This document shows positions 1-10,238 of a DNA stretch of 64,000 bases, in pieces. Positions within the stretch are counted from its first letter, which is position 1; the number at the start of each line of letters is the position of its first letter. The notes beneath the pieces were generated by a model that did no database searches, was not told the DNA's origin, and saw nothing but the letters and a program-made list of their open reading frames with translations. Source of the DNA: Tetraselmis striata (lineage: Eukaryota > Chlorophyta > Chlorodendrophyceae > Chlorodendrales > Chlorodendraceae); contig VCJN01001110.1 of assembly GCA_006384855.1 (NCBI GenBank), positions 1 to 64,000 on the forward strand, written 5' to 3'. Both the position numbers and the translations under genes were made by a program.

Positions 1-356
1 GCAGCTAATAGCGACGCGGAAGAAGAGTGCCGCCCATTGGTTGACATGTTACGCAGAATGGAAGCCTGCGCGGCATCGTTTCCTCTACCCACAGCATAAA
101 TATAATTTCTTCCCTCGGTCGCTAATAGTGTGATTCGGGTTAGCCACCTTGCGACGGTTGACTGCGCTGAGGGAATCCCCCCCCCCCCCCCCCCCCCCGG
201 GGCATAGATTGTGCGTGCATGTGCATGTGTGGCATGTATTTTGTCAGAGAGCCACAGGTGCAACCGTGCAGCCGCCCGTTCCGTCCTCCCCAAGAGCAGT
301 GCACGTGAAGCGGGCGCTGATGGGTGCCCCCCCTGTCCCCCCTTGTTCCCCCTCAG
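1..356. other. Upstream intron or intergenic sequence, no exon recognised
   Basis: No conserved coding sequence is visible here. The stretch contains an 18-19 nt C run near 178-198 and ends in a pyrimidine-rich acceptor-like sequence before the first recognised HECT-gene exon. It is probably intron of the HECT gene, whose 5' part would lie outside the window. Confidence 0.4.
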
Positions 357-3300
357 CCCCCGCGCACAGCCCGCACGACGCGGAGGCCGCCTGGGCCGCC
401 GGCACGCTGGCCACCATCGCGGCCGGCAGCCCCGCGGGCGCGCAGGCGCTGCTGGACAGCCCGCAGGGCGACGCGATGGTGCGCTCGCTGCTGGCGCTGC
501 TGCGGCGGAAGGACGTGCGGCACGCGGCGGCGGCGGCGCTGGGCCCGCTGCAGGCGGCGTCGGAGGGCGTGCGCGAGCAGCTGCTGCGCACGGTCGAGGG
601 GGGCGGGGACGGCGTGGCGCTGGCGCTGCTGGAGAGCGGCGGCGTGAAGCCGGAGGTGCTAGAGGAGCAGCTCAAGGTGCGTGGCCCGCCCCGCTCCACG
701 GCCCCGCTTTTTAGTTGCCAAGCTTCTTTTAGATTTGGGAGGGGGGGGGGGGGGGGGTCATAGACAAATTTTTGGCTTGCACACACACATGGGAGTTGCA
801 AACATGCGCTTGTCCTCGGTTGTGCTTTGGGGTAAGGGTTAGGGTTTTTAGGTTTTTTTCATACCCTAACCACCAAAATCACCACCACCACCACTAGCTA
901 GCCTCTGCTATCTGCCCAGCAACTCCTCTACCCCCCCCCCCCCACCCCCCCCCCCCCCCCCCCCCCTCCTTCTTGAGTGTAAGAGGAGACAAGCTGTTGA
1001 ACAGTTGCAATGGCTCACAGAGTGCAGAGCAGATCGGTTGTCCTATAGGTGCATCATGTTGCGAAACAGCGCAGTGGGTCTCGGGGGCTTGCAAGCTCAA
1101 TCCTCCATAAGCGCAATGTGTGTAGCAATCCGCCCGCTGTGTTGGCATGGAGAAAGCAATGCCTCTCTGCCGGTAGTACAAGCACCGATCGCACCGATAT
1201 TGTCGACACACGCGTTTCGGCAGCATACGTACCAGTGCTCCCTGCTCTCGGATAACGGCCTCGTGGAACGATTGGCGACCTTGAGAGTCCCAAAGTATGC
1301 CAGTGCTCCGAGTCGCGTGTTGACCGGCTAACGACTATCTAGCAATCAGGGGGGGCGGAGCGTGAGAGGTGCGGCTCGCACCCTTATCTATGCGAGGCCG
1401 CGGCCAAGTATCCGGGTATCATGCGGGTGCTAGCCCTGGGCGGCACAGCCGTGAGTTGACGAGACGTTACCTGTGTGTGCTTAAGGAGTGCTTACTTACT
1501 TACTTACTTACTGCGGGGGCGCTTTCTCTAAAGCTTTCTGGGTGCCGTTTGGCTGTTGTTGGTTCTTTTGTTGGACTGCTGTATACGTAGGTTGATGCGT
1601 CGCTTTGTAGCGCGTGTCATCATCGTTCCGAGGGCGGGCTGCCGCTGAGCGCTTGCTGCCTGGGTTGCTTTGGTGTTGCCTGCGCCGTGGGGCTGCAGGG
1701 GCTGGAGCTGGCGGAGAAGCGCGCATGGGTGGGCACGCAGCTGCAGCAGACGCACCACCCGCTCGCGTCAGCGGCGGCGGCGGAGGGGCTGCTGGGGCCG
1801 GTGGAGCTGGTCATCAGCCGCAGCGACCTGCTGCCGCACATGTGCGCCGAGCACCGCGCGGGGCGCGGCCTCGCGGCCGACCTGCGCGGCGGCGTGTCGG
1901 TGCGCTTTGCGGGCGAGAGCGGGCAGGGCGCGGCCATCCGGCGCGAGTGGTTCTGCCTCGCCGCGCGCGAGCTGCTCAACCCGGACCACAACCTCTTTGT
2001 CAGCCGCAACGCCGGCGCCAGCTTCCAACCCTCGCCGCTGGCGCACCTGACCTGCGAGGGGGTGGAGGAGTACCTGGAGGTCCCCCCCCCCCCCCCCCCC
2101 CCCCTTCTCCCAACTCCCCATCCTTGATGAACTCTACACTCAGCTTGTGAGGATGAAGCCAGCTGAGGCACAGTGCGCCCGGGTCGCGCAGGTGGCGGGG
2201 CGCGTGGTCGGGCTGGCGCTCCTTCACGCAGTCCCGCTGGACTGCCGCTTCACGAGGTACTCATCCCCAACCCCCCCCCCCCCCCCCCCCATGGGGCCCC
2301 ATTCCCGCGCAAGCAACACCGCTGACCTTTCAACCATCTGCATGGATGGCAGCCACGTAGCAACTCTAGCTGCTTAGAGGCCTCCACCGCGCACAGCAGC
2401 GACGGCATTCACAGCCCTGGGTCTCTGGAAACCCTAAGCGGCCAACCGTTCCTCCGCCTTATCATGTTGCTGTGGGGTACCATTGCCGTGTCTGCGCACT
2501 TTGCGCGGAACGCGGTCATGCCAACGCTGCAAGCGGGGATCTGCCCTGCCTGCTAGATGGCAGCCATGGACTGAACTATTTTGGGCTAAGTCGGACCTGT
2601 AGTCCTTGTGGTGGCATGTGACCCTAGTATGGGGCCTTACGTCTCCGTTGAGAACCGCAAACCCGAATCACAGCCTGCATGTTCAACAGATGGTGTACAG
2701 GCACCAAGTCTCAGCAGTCAGCACGATAGCAAGAAGCAACATAGTAGGTGGCACAACTTTGTATATTGCAAGATGAACAAAATTTAGCACCCATCCTGCT
2801 CACGCCACATGCCTCAACCAACTATGCACCAACCCGTGTGGGTTCGGCCGGTATGTACCATAACCCCGTTCCTCCTCGAGAGGCACCCCTGGAGTGGAAG
2901 GTTAGGAACAAAGCGCTGAGTATGTCGCGAGTGGCAGGGTGCCTGGGTGCGCACAGTGAAGCGCACCCCACCGCACCGTAGCTGCCGCTGACTGTTGCCG
3001 CGCTCTTTTCCCCTGCGGTGTGCGCCTCCCTGCCAGGGCATTCCTGCGCCAGCTGATGGAGCAGGAGGTGCAGGTGGAGGACATGGAGGTCCCCCCCCCC
3101 CCCCCCCCCCCCCTTCCTCTAAACCCTAAAACCCTAACCCCCCCCCCCCCCCCACAGCCTCCTCCTCGCTGGCCATTCGGCCTCTCCACGCACAGCGGCC
3201 TGGTATGCCGGGGGTGACGTGCTCCCCGCCGTTGAACTGCTTGCTGTTGGCCACTGTGCGCTGCAGGAGGCGGACCCGGAGGTGTACCGCCACAAGGTGC

Positions 3301-4377
3301 GCTACCTGCTGGACAACCCGTACTCCGAGTACCTGGAGCTGGACTTCACGGACGTCGTGGACGACACGGGCGTGCTGCTGCAGGGAGAGGAGGTGCGGCG
3401 CCGCTCTGCGCTACTGGGTGGGGTTTGGCGGGCAGGGTTTCCACTCATCCTGATTGCCTGCAGATGACCAACCAAAGGAAGCAAGGGGGTGGGGCGTGTA
3501 CCGGGTGCGGATGACTTCCAGGCATCAGGGAGCACCTTCAGAATAATACTCATACATTATATTTATATATATGTTTTGTATATACATATATACATATATA
3601 CACATATACATATATAAATACATGTAGATACACACATATATATATATATAATATATATGTGTACATATGTATGCAACATCCATTCTAAGCAAGAGGGTGG
3701 ATAGGGTCCGAAATGCGACCCCACACCCTATCACCGTATGCTCTACATGCTCAAGATTCAAAGTGTGGGGCAGCATGCCATGGTTGAGACATGCCTGGGC
3801 TGATTTGGGTGCTGTGTTGATGCTGCCCTGCGGCAGGTGGAGCTGCAGCCCGGGGGCTCCGGGAGGGAGGTGACGGAGGAGAGCAAAGGGGAGTACGTCG
3901 CCGCGCTGGTGCGCTGGCGGCTGAAGGGCGCCATCGAGGAGCACACGGCGGCGTTCAAGCGGGGCCTCCATGCCGTGGTGCCGAGCCGGCTGATGCGCCG
4001 AATAGCCGACTTCGTCGACCCCGGCGAACTGAGCAGCATGATCGCGGGGCTGCAGGTGCCGGCAGTGCCCCCGCCCCAAAAAACAAAAACACCGTCGTAC
4101 CTCCCCCAAACGCCAGCTCTAGTCTGCTTTGCTTCTAGAACGGCGTTTGCGCCAGTCATGACAATGCGTCATCAAGCAGGCCGCGAATAGCTGACCGAAT
4201 AGCTCACAGTCTTACTCATACCCATTTGGGGAGGGGTGGGGGGGCGGGGGGGGGGGGGGGGGGGGGGCGTAGAGACTATTTTCTTCGCTACTCTGAAATC
4301 AGTCTCGCGAGGAACGTGTGTTGCATTGCCTGAGAAATAGGTATAGGTGTAAATGTATCGTGTGTGTGTGTGTCAGT

Positions 4378-4423
<46 letters not shown>

Positions 4424-5901
4424 GGATGGATGTACCGTTCGTGCTAAATATTTCATATTGAAATTGCTTATTATGGGGCTACATGCAGTACATGCTTCAT
4501 CGCCTCTTTCCTCTCGGTGTACCACTCCCTCACTATCGCGCTCGTTTTCCCCGCGTCCCTAGAACCCCCCTGTCTCTCCTTCATGGGTGTGCATCCCAAT
4601 GCGCACCTCCGCACCCCCCCTCCATGTAATCCCTCATCAATGCCAGGAGACTGAACGCGGCCGCCGTGCTGTTGCCTGACAGGAGGTGGACATTAAGGAC
4701 TGGAGAGCCAACACGCGCTGTGAGGGAGAGTCGATGACCGCGGAAGGGTCGGAGCAGGTCCCCCCCCCCCCCCCCTACCTCCCTTCCCCTGTTAACCCGC
4801 CCCAACCATCCCACATCGCCGCCCCCTCGGCCTGCTATGCCGTCGGCCGCATCGCCATCTGACTGGGCGGCGCCGCACTGTGCGGCCCGCAGGTGCGGTG
4901 GTTCTGGGAGATCGTGGAGGCGATGACGGAGGAGCAGCGGCGCGCGCTGCTGCAGTTCGCCACCGCGTCGCCCAACGTGCCCGTCGGCGGCTTTGCGCAG
5001 CTGCAGTCCGCCACCGGCACGCTGCACCCCTTCACCCTCTCGGAGCTCACCGGGCGCGCCTGCCACCAACACGCTGCCGCGCGCCGCCGCCTGCTTCAAC
5101 ACCCTCTACCTCCCCGTCTACAAGGCCAAGGAGCAGATGGCCAACAGCATAAAGGTGATTGACCCTGAGACGTACCGCAACATTGAATTCGGTCCGCATG
5201 TCGCGAGCCGACGCAAAGGTTAATGCTGTATGTATAGTGTGTTGCACCATGGGGGTAGTAGAATCTGTGACGATATATTCCGGGCGTTTCATGAACTCTT
5301 ATGAGTCATTTCTGGATAAGTTTAGACTTTCGCTACATAGCGCGCGCGCGCGCCGGGGGGGGGGGGGGGGGGGGGACTCGACAACAATACATTGTGGCGA
5401 CCCCAAGTTGTGGTTATTCCCGGAATATGTATTTACGGGCACTATTGGTCTGTTTTTTCTTATATTGTCCGATGCTTATATTTGTGAAACGGTAATAGTT
5501 GTATTTTTTTACTCTCTCAATTCTTGGTTTTTCTCACTGTTGGATAGCGGTAGGGCGATTGTCGCTGCTGCCTCGCGCGCTCAGCCCGCTTTGATCCGGC
5601 CACTCCGCCCCCAATGTGCCAGGTGGCGATCGGCATGGGGAAGGGTCACTTCGACGAAAACGCGGTGGTCATCGGGCGCGGGACCGCGGAAGCAGAGTCT
5701 AGCGCCGCGGCCGAGGGGGGGCGCGGTGACACAACCCAAGCGGACGAGGACACCGCCACCAGCTCGGCGCCTGTGACGGCGCACAGTTCCCCCTCCCTGC
5801 CGCCCACCGATAGCCCGGCCACGCCGCCCCAACTGTCGCCCTCCCCCAGCTTCCACTCGGCCAACTCGCAAGGAACCAACCGCAGCCTGTCTGACAGCTA
5901 G
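357..5901 (+). CDS. HECT-type E3 ubiquitin-protein ligase (5' partial)
   Basis: Exon model: 357-676, 1699-2079, 2144-2256, 3037-3088, 3267-3392, 3837-4055, 4683-4757, 4893-5154, 5623-5901. The first exon encodes alanine-rich helical, ARM/HEAT-like sequence. The rest is a nearly complete HECT domain: the REWF..LARELLNPDHNLF block, GRVVGLALLH, the YLLDNPYSEYLELDFTD region, ELQPGG..VTEESKGEYV, the VRWFWE block, and the catalytic-cysteine block LPRAAACFNTLYLP near 5076-5117. HECT enzymes take ubiquitin onto this Cys and pass it to substrate. Phases close at every junction except exon 8, which carries one extra base between about 5040 and 5075, so the VRWFWE block and the Cys block lie in different frames. 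The last exon adds some 80 Ser/Thr/Pro-rich residues after the HECT fold, which is unusual because HECT normally ends the protein. Introns at 2080, 3089 and 4758 begin GT followed directly by a C run. Upstream exons are missing; substrate class is unknown. Confidence 0.85.
828..856. repeat. Short telomere-like (TTTAGGG-related) tract
   Basis: Contains GGGTTAGGGTTTTTAGG-type sequence inside the first HECT intron; a complementary CCCTAAAACCCTAACC tract lies near 3121-3139 in another intron of the same gene. Both resemble the plant and green algal telomere repeat but are too short and degenerate to be telomeres. Confidence 0.35.
1491..1512. repeat. (TTAC)n microsatellite
   Basis: About five tandem TTAC units within an intron of the HECT gene. 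Confidence 0.8.
3550..3672. repeat. AT-rich TATA/CATA microsatellite tract
   Basis: Alternating TA/CA-rich sequence in the HECT intron between 3393 and 3836, in sharp contrast to the GC-rich exons around it. Confidence 0.8.
4379..4420. repeat. (GA)n microsatellite
   Basis: About 20 GA repeats in the HECT intron between 4056 and 4682. A G-rich homopolymer tract lies just upstream, near 4228-4267. Confidence 0.9.
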
Positions 5902-6376
5902 GCTGCAACGAGGTGCCGGGATACAGCTGTAAATTATAGAGATCGCACTCCTTGGCGGGCACCCTACACGCCTTTTGACTTGCCGTGGAGTACCGATGTT
6001 GGTCTCGTGGGTGCCAAGCAGCATAATAGGTAGCGAGTCCGGACGCCATATCGCGCATGACGCGGAGGTTATTGAGTCGTGTCCCGGGTGTAGGAGGAGC
6101 TACGGGTAGGGCTTTTACAGGGCTTAAGGCCCAGGCCAGCCGCGTTGTGATCCGCTGTAGCGCGGGGTGTAGGAGTAAAAGTAAAGTTTGCCCCGGGACA
6201 TCGGCCGACGCCGCCCCGGCGCTTGACCTCTTGCGCCAACTGCAGTCGTAGGTCTGGCATGCATAGCCCGTAGACCATTGCCTCATTCGAACCCCGAAGG
6301 GCTAATGCATCAACCGGGGAAACCCAGTACACGCCGGGACGAAATTGCCGCGAAAATACATCGACCAGGAGTCGAC

Positions 6377-7567
6377 CAGGGTTGGGCATAAGTGACCCCT
6401 GGGTCGCTTATGTCATAACATAAGTACTTATGACATAAGTACATAATTAGGTTATGATCCGGCATATGCGGAATTATGCCTTATGTTATGACATAATTTT
6501 TGAATAATTATGCTCATAACATAATTATGCCATAATTTATGGCATAAGAAGTGAGGAAGTGGTCGAAATACACCGCCACCGCGACCTTTGTACGTCAGCT
6601 CGTACTTAGGGAACAGCTTGGAACCGTTACGATAGGGCCAGCTCAGCCATCGGCTCCGCCCACGTCTTGGCGTTCAGCTCCTCCACAGTCGCACAGAAGG
6701 GCCCCTCTCTCGGAAACTTCGGGTGCAGCTGGTTGGTTTTCGAGCCGAAACACAAAATACAGCATATTGCCTCTCCAGCGGACGAGCCATCCACAATCTC
6801 GCAGTCGTCAGCCTCCCGGGAAGAGTTGTCGACGAATAAGCCCCAGTAAGGCGACTTCCTGCGGGTCGCGTGCGATCCCCAGGACGCCTTAAGATTCTTC
6901 TTCGCCAGCTCAATCCGTGCGCGCGAGCGGCGAATGCCCTCAGCAGTTCGTGTGTCCGAAGCGCCGCGTTCAGCCTTATCGGAAGCCGGGAAGTTCGAAT
7001 AATCGTCGGCTGTTGGGGCGGTGGTGGTGGCAGCAGCCGCAACGGGTGGTGCGGCGGCGGGTGTCTGCTCACTAGCGGCGGGTGAGGAGCCGCCATCGCC
7101 CGTACCGGAGCAAATCTCGCTGCGAACCGCAGTATGGCGCGACAGTACGGAGCTTCCAGCGCATGTAGACATGGCGGAGCCCGTCAACGTTGCCTCGTCC
7201 TTGTCCGTTGGGGGTGTTGGTGTAGTCATGGCGGGCGCCTGTGCGCCTGCTGGCAAGGTGCTGGATAGCGATCCGGCGGGAAGGTTGCCTCTCCGACGGT
7301 CGTCTGTGTGCCGGCATCACGAGTACATTGCTTATAATTTCGTACCACTATCGCCTCGTACAGTAACACCTCGTACATAGGTACTGTATCTATGAGCAGT
7401 GCGCGGTCTGCGGGGGAGCCAACTGCGGGGTTTATCGGCACTTATGCCGGGCACTTATGCCTGGGACTTATGCCGATTTTCGATGGGACTTCCTCATAAG
7501 CATAACCACTTATGTTATGTCATAATATAAGTTTCCCGGAATAACTTATGCCTTATGCCCAACCCTG
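6377..7567. mobile_element. hAT-superfamily element (non-autonomous)
   Basis: The ends are perfect 16-bp terminal inverted repeats, CAGGGTTGGGCATAAG at 6377-6392 and its complement at 7552-7567. They are flanked by an exact 8-bp duplication, GAGTCGAC, at 6369-6376 and 7568-7575. An 8-bp duplication with CAGGG-type ends is diagnostic of hAT elements. Both subterminal regions are full of CATAAG/CTTATG motifs in both orientations (6383-6546 and 7437-7560), plausible transposase binding sites. At 1.2 kb it lacks room for a full transposase; only an N-terminal BED-finger-like ORF is seen inside. The perfect ends suggest fairly recent movement using a transposase supplied from elsewhere. Confidence 0.9.
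6627..7256 (-). pseudogene. Truncated hAT protein with BED zinc-finger-like motif
   Basis: A 209-residue reading frame inside the hAT element, antisense to the neighbouring host genes. Residues 1-110 are low complexity (Ala/Pro/Thr). The C-terminal half has the sequence KSPYWGLF, then CCILC, then NQLHPKF, which fits the W..F / C-x2-C / H spacing of a BED zinc finger at the N-terminus of hAT transposases. The DDE catalytic core and the C-terminal dimerisation region are missing, so it cannot be an active transposase. It could act as a DNA-binding fragment or be a dead remnant. The BED assignment rests on motif spacing only. Confidence 0.5.
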
Positions 7568-7632
7568 GAGTCGACCCTGCCTGGGACCTCTCGCGTGCGA
7601 GACGACCTCTCAACCGAGCGGACAAGGGATGT

Positions 7633-8225
7633 AGCGCGGGGCGTGCTGCACACTTGTACACTAGCATGGCAGCATAAAGCGCAGCAGCGCGGCGCCATCG
7701 GTGGGGCAGGTCAGCATTTCATTGCGGTGCCCGTACTCTTTCAATACATTCGTACCTCTACTTGCCACACAACCCCTGACGAGCTGTCATGATCCCGCGT
7801 ATCCTCGTACGTCAGCCATCTACGTCACACCCGCCCATTTCCGTGCGCATCGTTGGTCTGGGCTAGCTGGCGGATAGAAGCCGGATAGGGCAGGCGACGC
7901 ATTCGCGATCAAGCTGATCATGTAGGGAGGGAGCCGAGCGGAGAGCCGATACCAGTAAGGATTGTACCTGAACGGGTACCACGAAAAAAACTGGATTTCT
8001 CCTGCGGCAATGCAGCGTGCGCCGTGCGGGTGAGTTCTGGAAAGGACGAAAAACCTTGGTAGGCTTTTTCCTTCCCTAGTACTTTCCGTGCATTCCTTGC
8101 ACGCTCTCATCTGTAACCAAACACATAACAATTCAATGCAGATGAAAGCATGCTGCAGGCCCGCCCGCATCACTGGCGGTACGTTTTCCGTACGAACTGC
8201 CGGCTGCTTCCACCGCCCGCCGGCG
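7633..8225. other. Intergenic, upstream of alanine aminotransferase
   Basis: No coding sequence is recognised. The part nearest the gene probably holds its promoter; see the TATA-like element at 8230. Confidence 0.4.
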
Positions 8226-8229
8226 CCGA

Positions 8230-8236
8230 TATATAA
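8230..8236 (+). promoter_or_regulatory. TATA-box-like element of the aminotransferase gene
   Basis: TATATAA in GC-rich surroundings, about 115 bases before the chosen ATG at 8349; distance and orientation suit a core promoter. Confidence 0.45.
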
Positions 8237-8348
8237 CGCGGATTGCAAATCTGCTTCTCTGTCCCTCCCACTTTCTGCCGCGGCTCAGTCCAACGTCGAC
8301 GCCGCCCTTGTCATTCGCGACGTCCCGCGAGTGTGACCCGTGTCTAGA

Positions 8349-10238
8349 ATGTCCATGGCGCATAGCTCACGCGGCGTGGCGGCTTTCGGGCTGCGCGCGC
8401 TGCGTGCCAGCGGCTCCGCCCTGCGCGGGTCCGCTTCCGCGGCCGAACCGATGCTAGAGTCGGCGCCCGCCACGTTGCCCAACGTGAAGGACGGCAAGGT
8501 CTCGCACCCCGACCTCCTGAATGCTAACATGAAGAAGACGCAGTATGCCGTGCGCGGCGAGCTATACCTGCGCGCGGAGGAGCTGCGCCGGCAGGGCAAG
8601 GAGATCATCTTCACCAACGTCGGCAACCCGCAGGCGCTGGGTCAGATCCCGCTCACTTTCAGCCGACAGGTGCGGCACAACTACCTAGCCCGCCGCCCAC
8701 TGAACCCTCCCCGCCCTTTGATCCGCAGTATCCTAGCTAGCGCCGTATTGATCTGGCCACTGCGGAACGCCCGCAATGGCTCCTCTGGCTTCCGCTGACC
8801 GGTCACAAGGGAGTTCGGCAATATGTCGGCATTTCGTTCCGGCCGTCCGTACACTCTTTTCTCTGCGGTTGGTCGGCTCGGCGACATCCCCTTCGCAACT
8901 TCCCATTCTTGCTCCTAGCCGATCGAGCCTCGGCCCCTCGCACATTTATCCTGTGCTGACCAGCAGCGCTGATGGGTTGCGACGACCTGCAGGTGATGGC
9001 GCTAGTGACGGGCGCGCACTTCATGCTGAAGGACCCCGAGTTCCGTAAGCTGTTCAAAGAGGACGTGATCGAGCGCGCGGAGAAGATGATGGGCATGATC
9101 CCGGGCGGCGTGGGCGCCTACAGCGACAGCCGCGGCGCGCTGGGCATCCGCCAGGAGGTGGCTGACTACATCGCGGCGCGCGACGGCGTGCCCGCGCCCC
9201 AACCCGGACCACATTTTCCTGACGGATGGCGCGAGCGTGGCGGTCCGGATGGGCCTGAGCGCGCTGATCCGCAACTCGAACGACGGCATCATGGTGCCCA
9301 TCCCGCAGTACCCGCTCTACTCCGCCTCCATCCAGCTCTACGGCGGCACCCTCATCCCCTACGCGCTCGACGAGAGCAAGGGCTGGTCCATGGACATCCC
9401 GGGCATGACCAAGGTGGTGGAGGACGCGCGCGCGGCGGGCAAGAACGTGCGCGCGATGGTGTTCATCAACCCCGGCAACCCCACCGGCCAGTGCCTGAGC
9501 AAGGACAACCTGAAGGAGCTGGTCAAGTTCGCGTACGACCAGAAGATCATCCTCCTGTGCGACGAGGTGTACCAGGAGAACATCTACCAGGACGAGCGCC
9601 CCTTTGTGAGCGCGCGCGCCGTCGCGCACGACATGGGCGAGCCGTACCGCAGCGGGCTGGAGATGATGTGCTTCCACACCGTGTCCAAGGGCGCCGTGGG
9701 CGAGTGCGGCCTGCGCGGCGGCTACGTGGAGATGGTCAACATCCACCAGGGCGCGGTGGACGAGGTCTACAAGATCGCGTCCATCAACCTGTCGCCCAAC
9801 GTGCCCGGCCAGGTGGCGATGAGCCTGATGGTGAACCCGCCCAAGCCGGGGATGCCCAGCTACGAGGCCTTCAAGGCCGAGAAGCAGCTCATCCTCGACA
9901 CGCTGCGCGAGCGCGCGCACATCATGACCGACGGCTTCAACAGCCTGGAGGGCGTCACCTGCAACTTCACGGAGGGCGCGATGTACTCCTTCCCGCAGAT
10001 CCGGCTGTCCGACAAGGCGATGGCTGCCGCCGCGGAGGCCGGCAAGCCCGCCGACGTGTTCTACTGCCTCAAGCTGCTGGAGGCCACCGGCATCAGCACC
10101 GTGCCCGGGTCCGGCTTCGGCCAGGCGGCCGGCACCTTCCACCTGCGCACCACCATCCTGCCGCCCGTGGAGAAGATGAAGGAGGTCGTCGCGCGGCTGC
10201 AGAAGTTCCACGCGGAGTTCATGGACCAGTACCGATAG
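8349..10238 (+). CDS. ALT: Alanine aminotransferase (glutamate-pyruvate transaminase)
   Basis: Exons 8349-8669 and 8993-10238; the junction reads FSRQ/VMALV in phase 0. This PLP enzyme interconverts alanine plus 2-oxoglutarate with pyruvate plus glutamate. Visible family landmarks are QYAVRGELYLRAEEL, IPQYPLYSASI, NPGNPTGQ, LLCDEVYQENIY, the PLP-lysine block FHTVSKGAVGECGLRGGY (near 9675-9725) and VPGSGFGQ near the C-terminus. The product would be about 521 residues, with a roughly 50-residue N-terminal leader rich in Ala/Ser/Arg that suggests organelle targeting (inference). The in-frame GTG at 8340 was rejected in favour of ATG 8349. One oddity: one extra C in the CCCC at 9197-9200 moves the frame just before the NPDHIFLTDGAS block. 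Everything downstream is intact and strongly conserved, so a homopolymer error is likelier than decay. Confidence 0.93.

Larger units (their letters stand above)
6173..7632 (-). mobile_element. tRNA-like SINE, copy 1, split by a hAT element
   Basis: Read on the minus strand, the right flank of the hAT insertion carries the RNA polymerase III-like head and the left flank the body and tail. Shared landmarks with copies at 11985-12230 and 47940-48180 are a GGTTCGATTCC-type B box, a second TTCGGGGTTCGAA motif, the block CTGCAGTTGGCGCAAGAGGT, and a CCCCGGGGCAAAC-like tail followed by TTTAC. Removing the 1191-bp insertion and one target duplication leaves about 260 bp that align with copy 2. Confidence 0.7.

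Noticed and set aside
149-763. A single 204-codon gene
   Set aside because: Only the middle (357-676) has conserved-looking ARM-type sequence. The ends run through a C homopolymer and an obvious donor.
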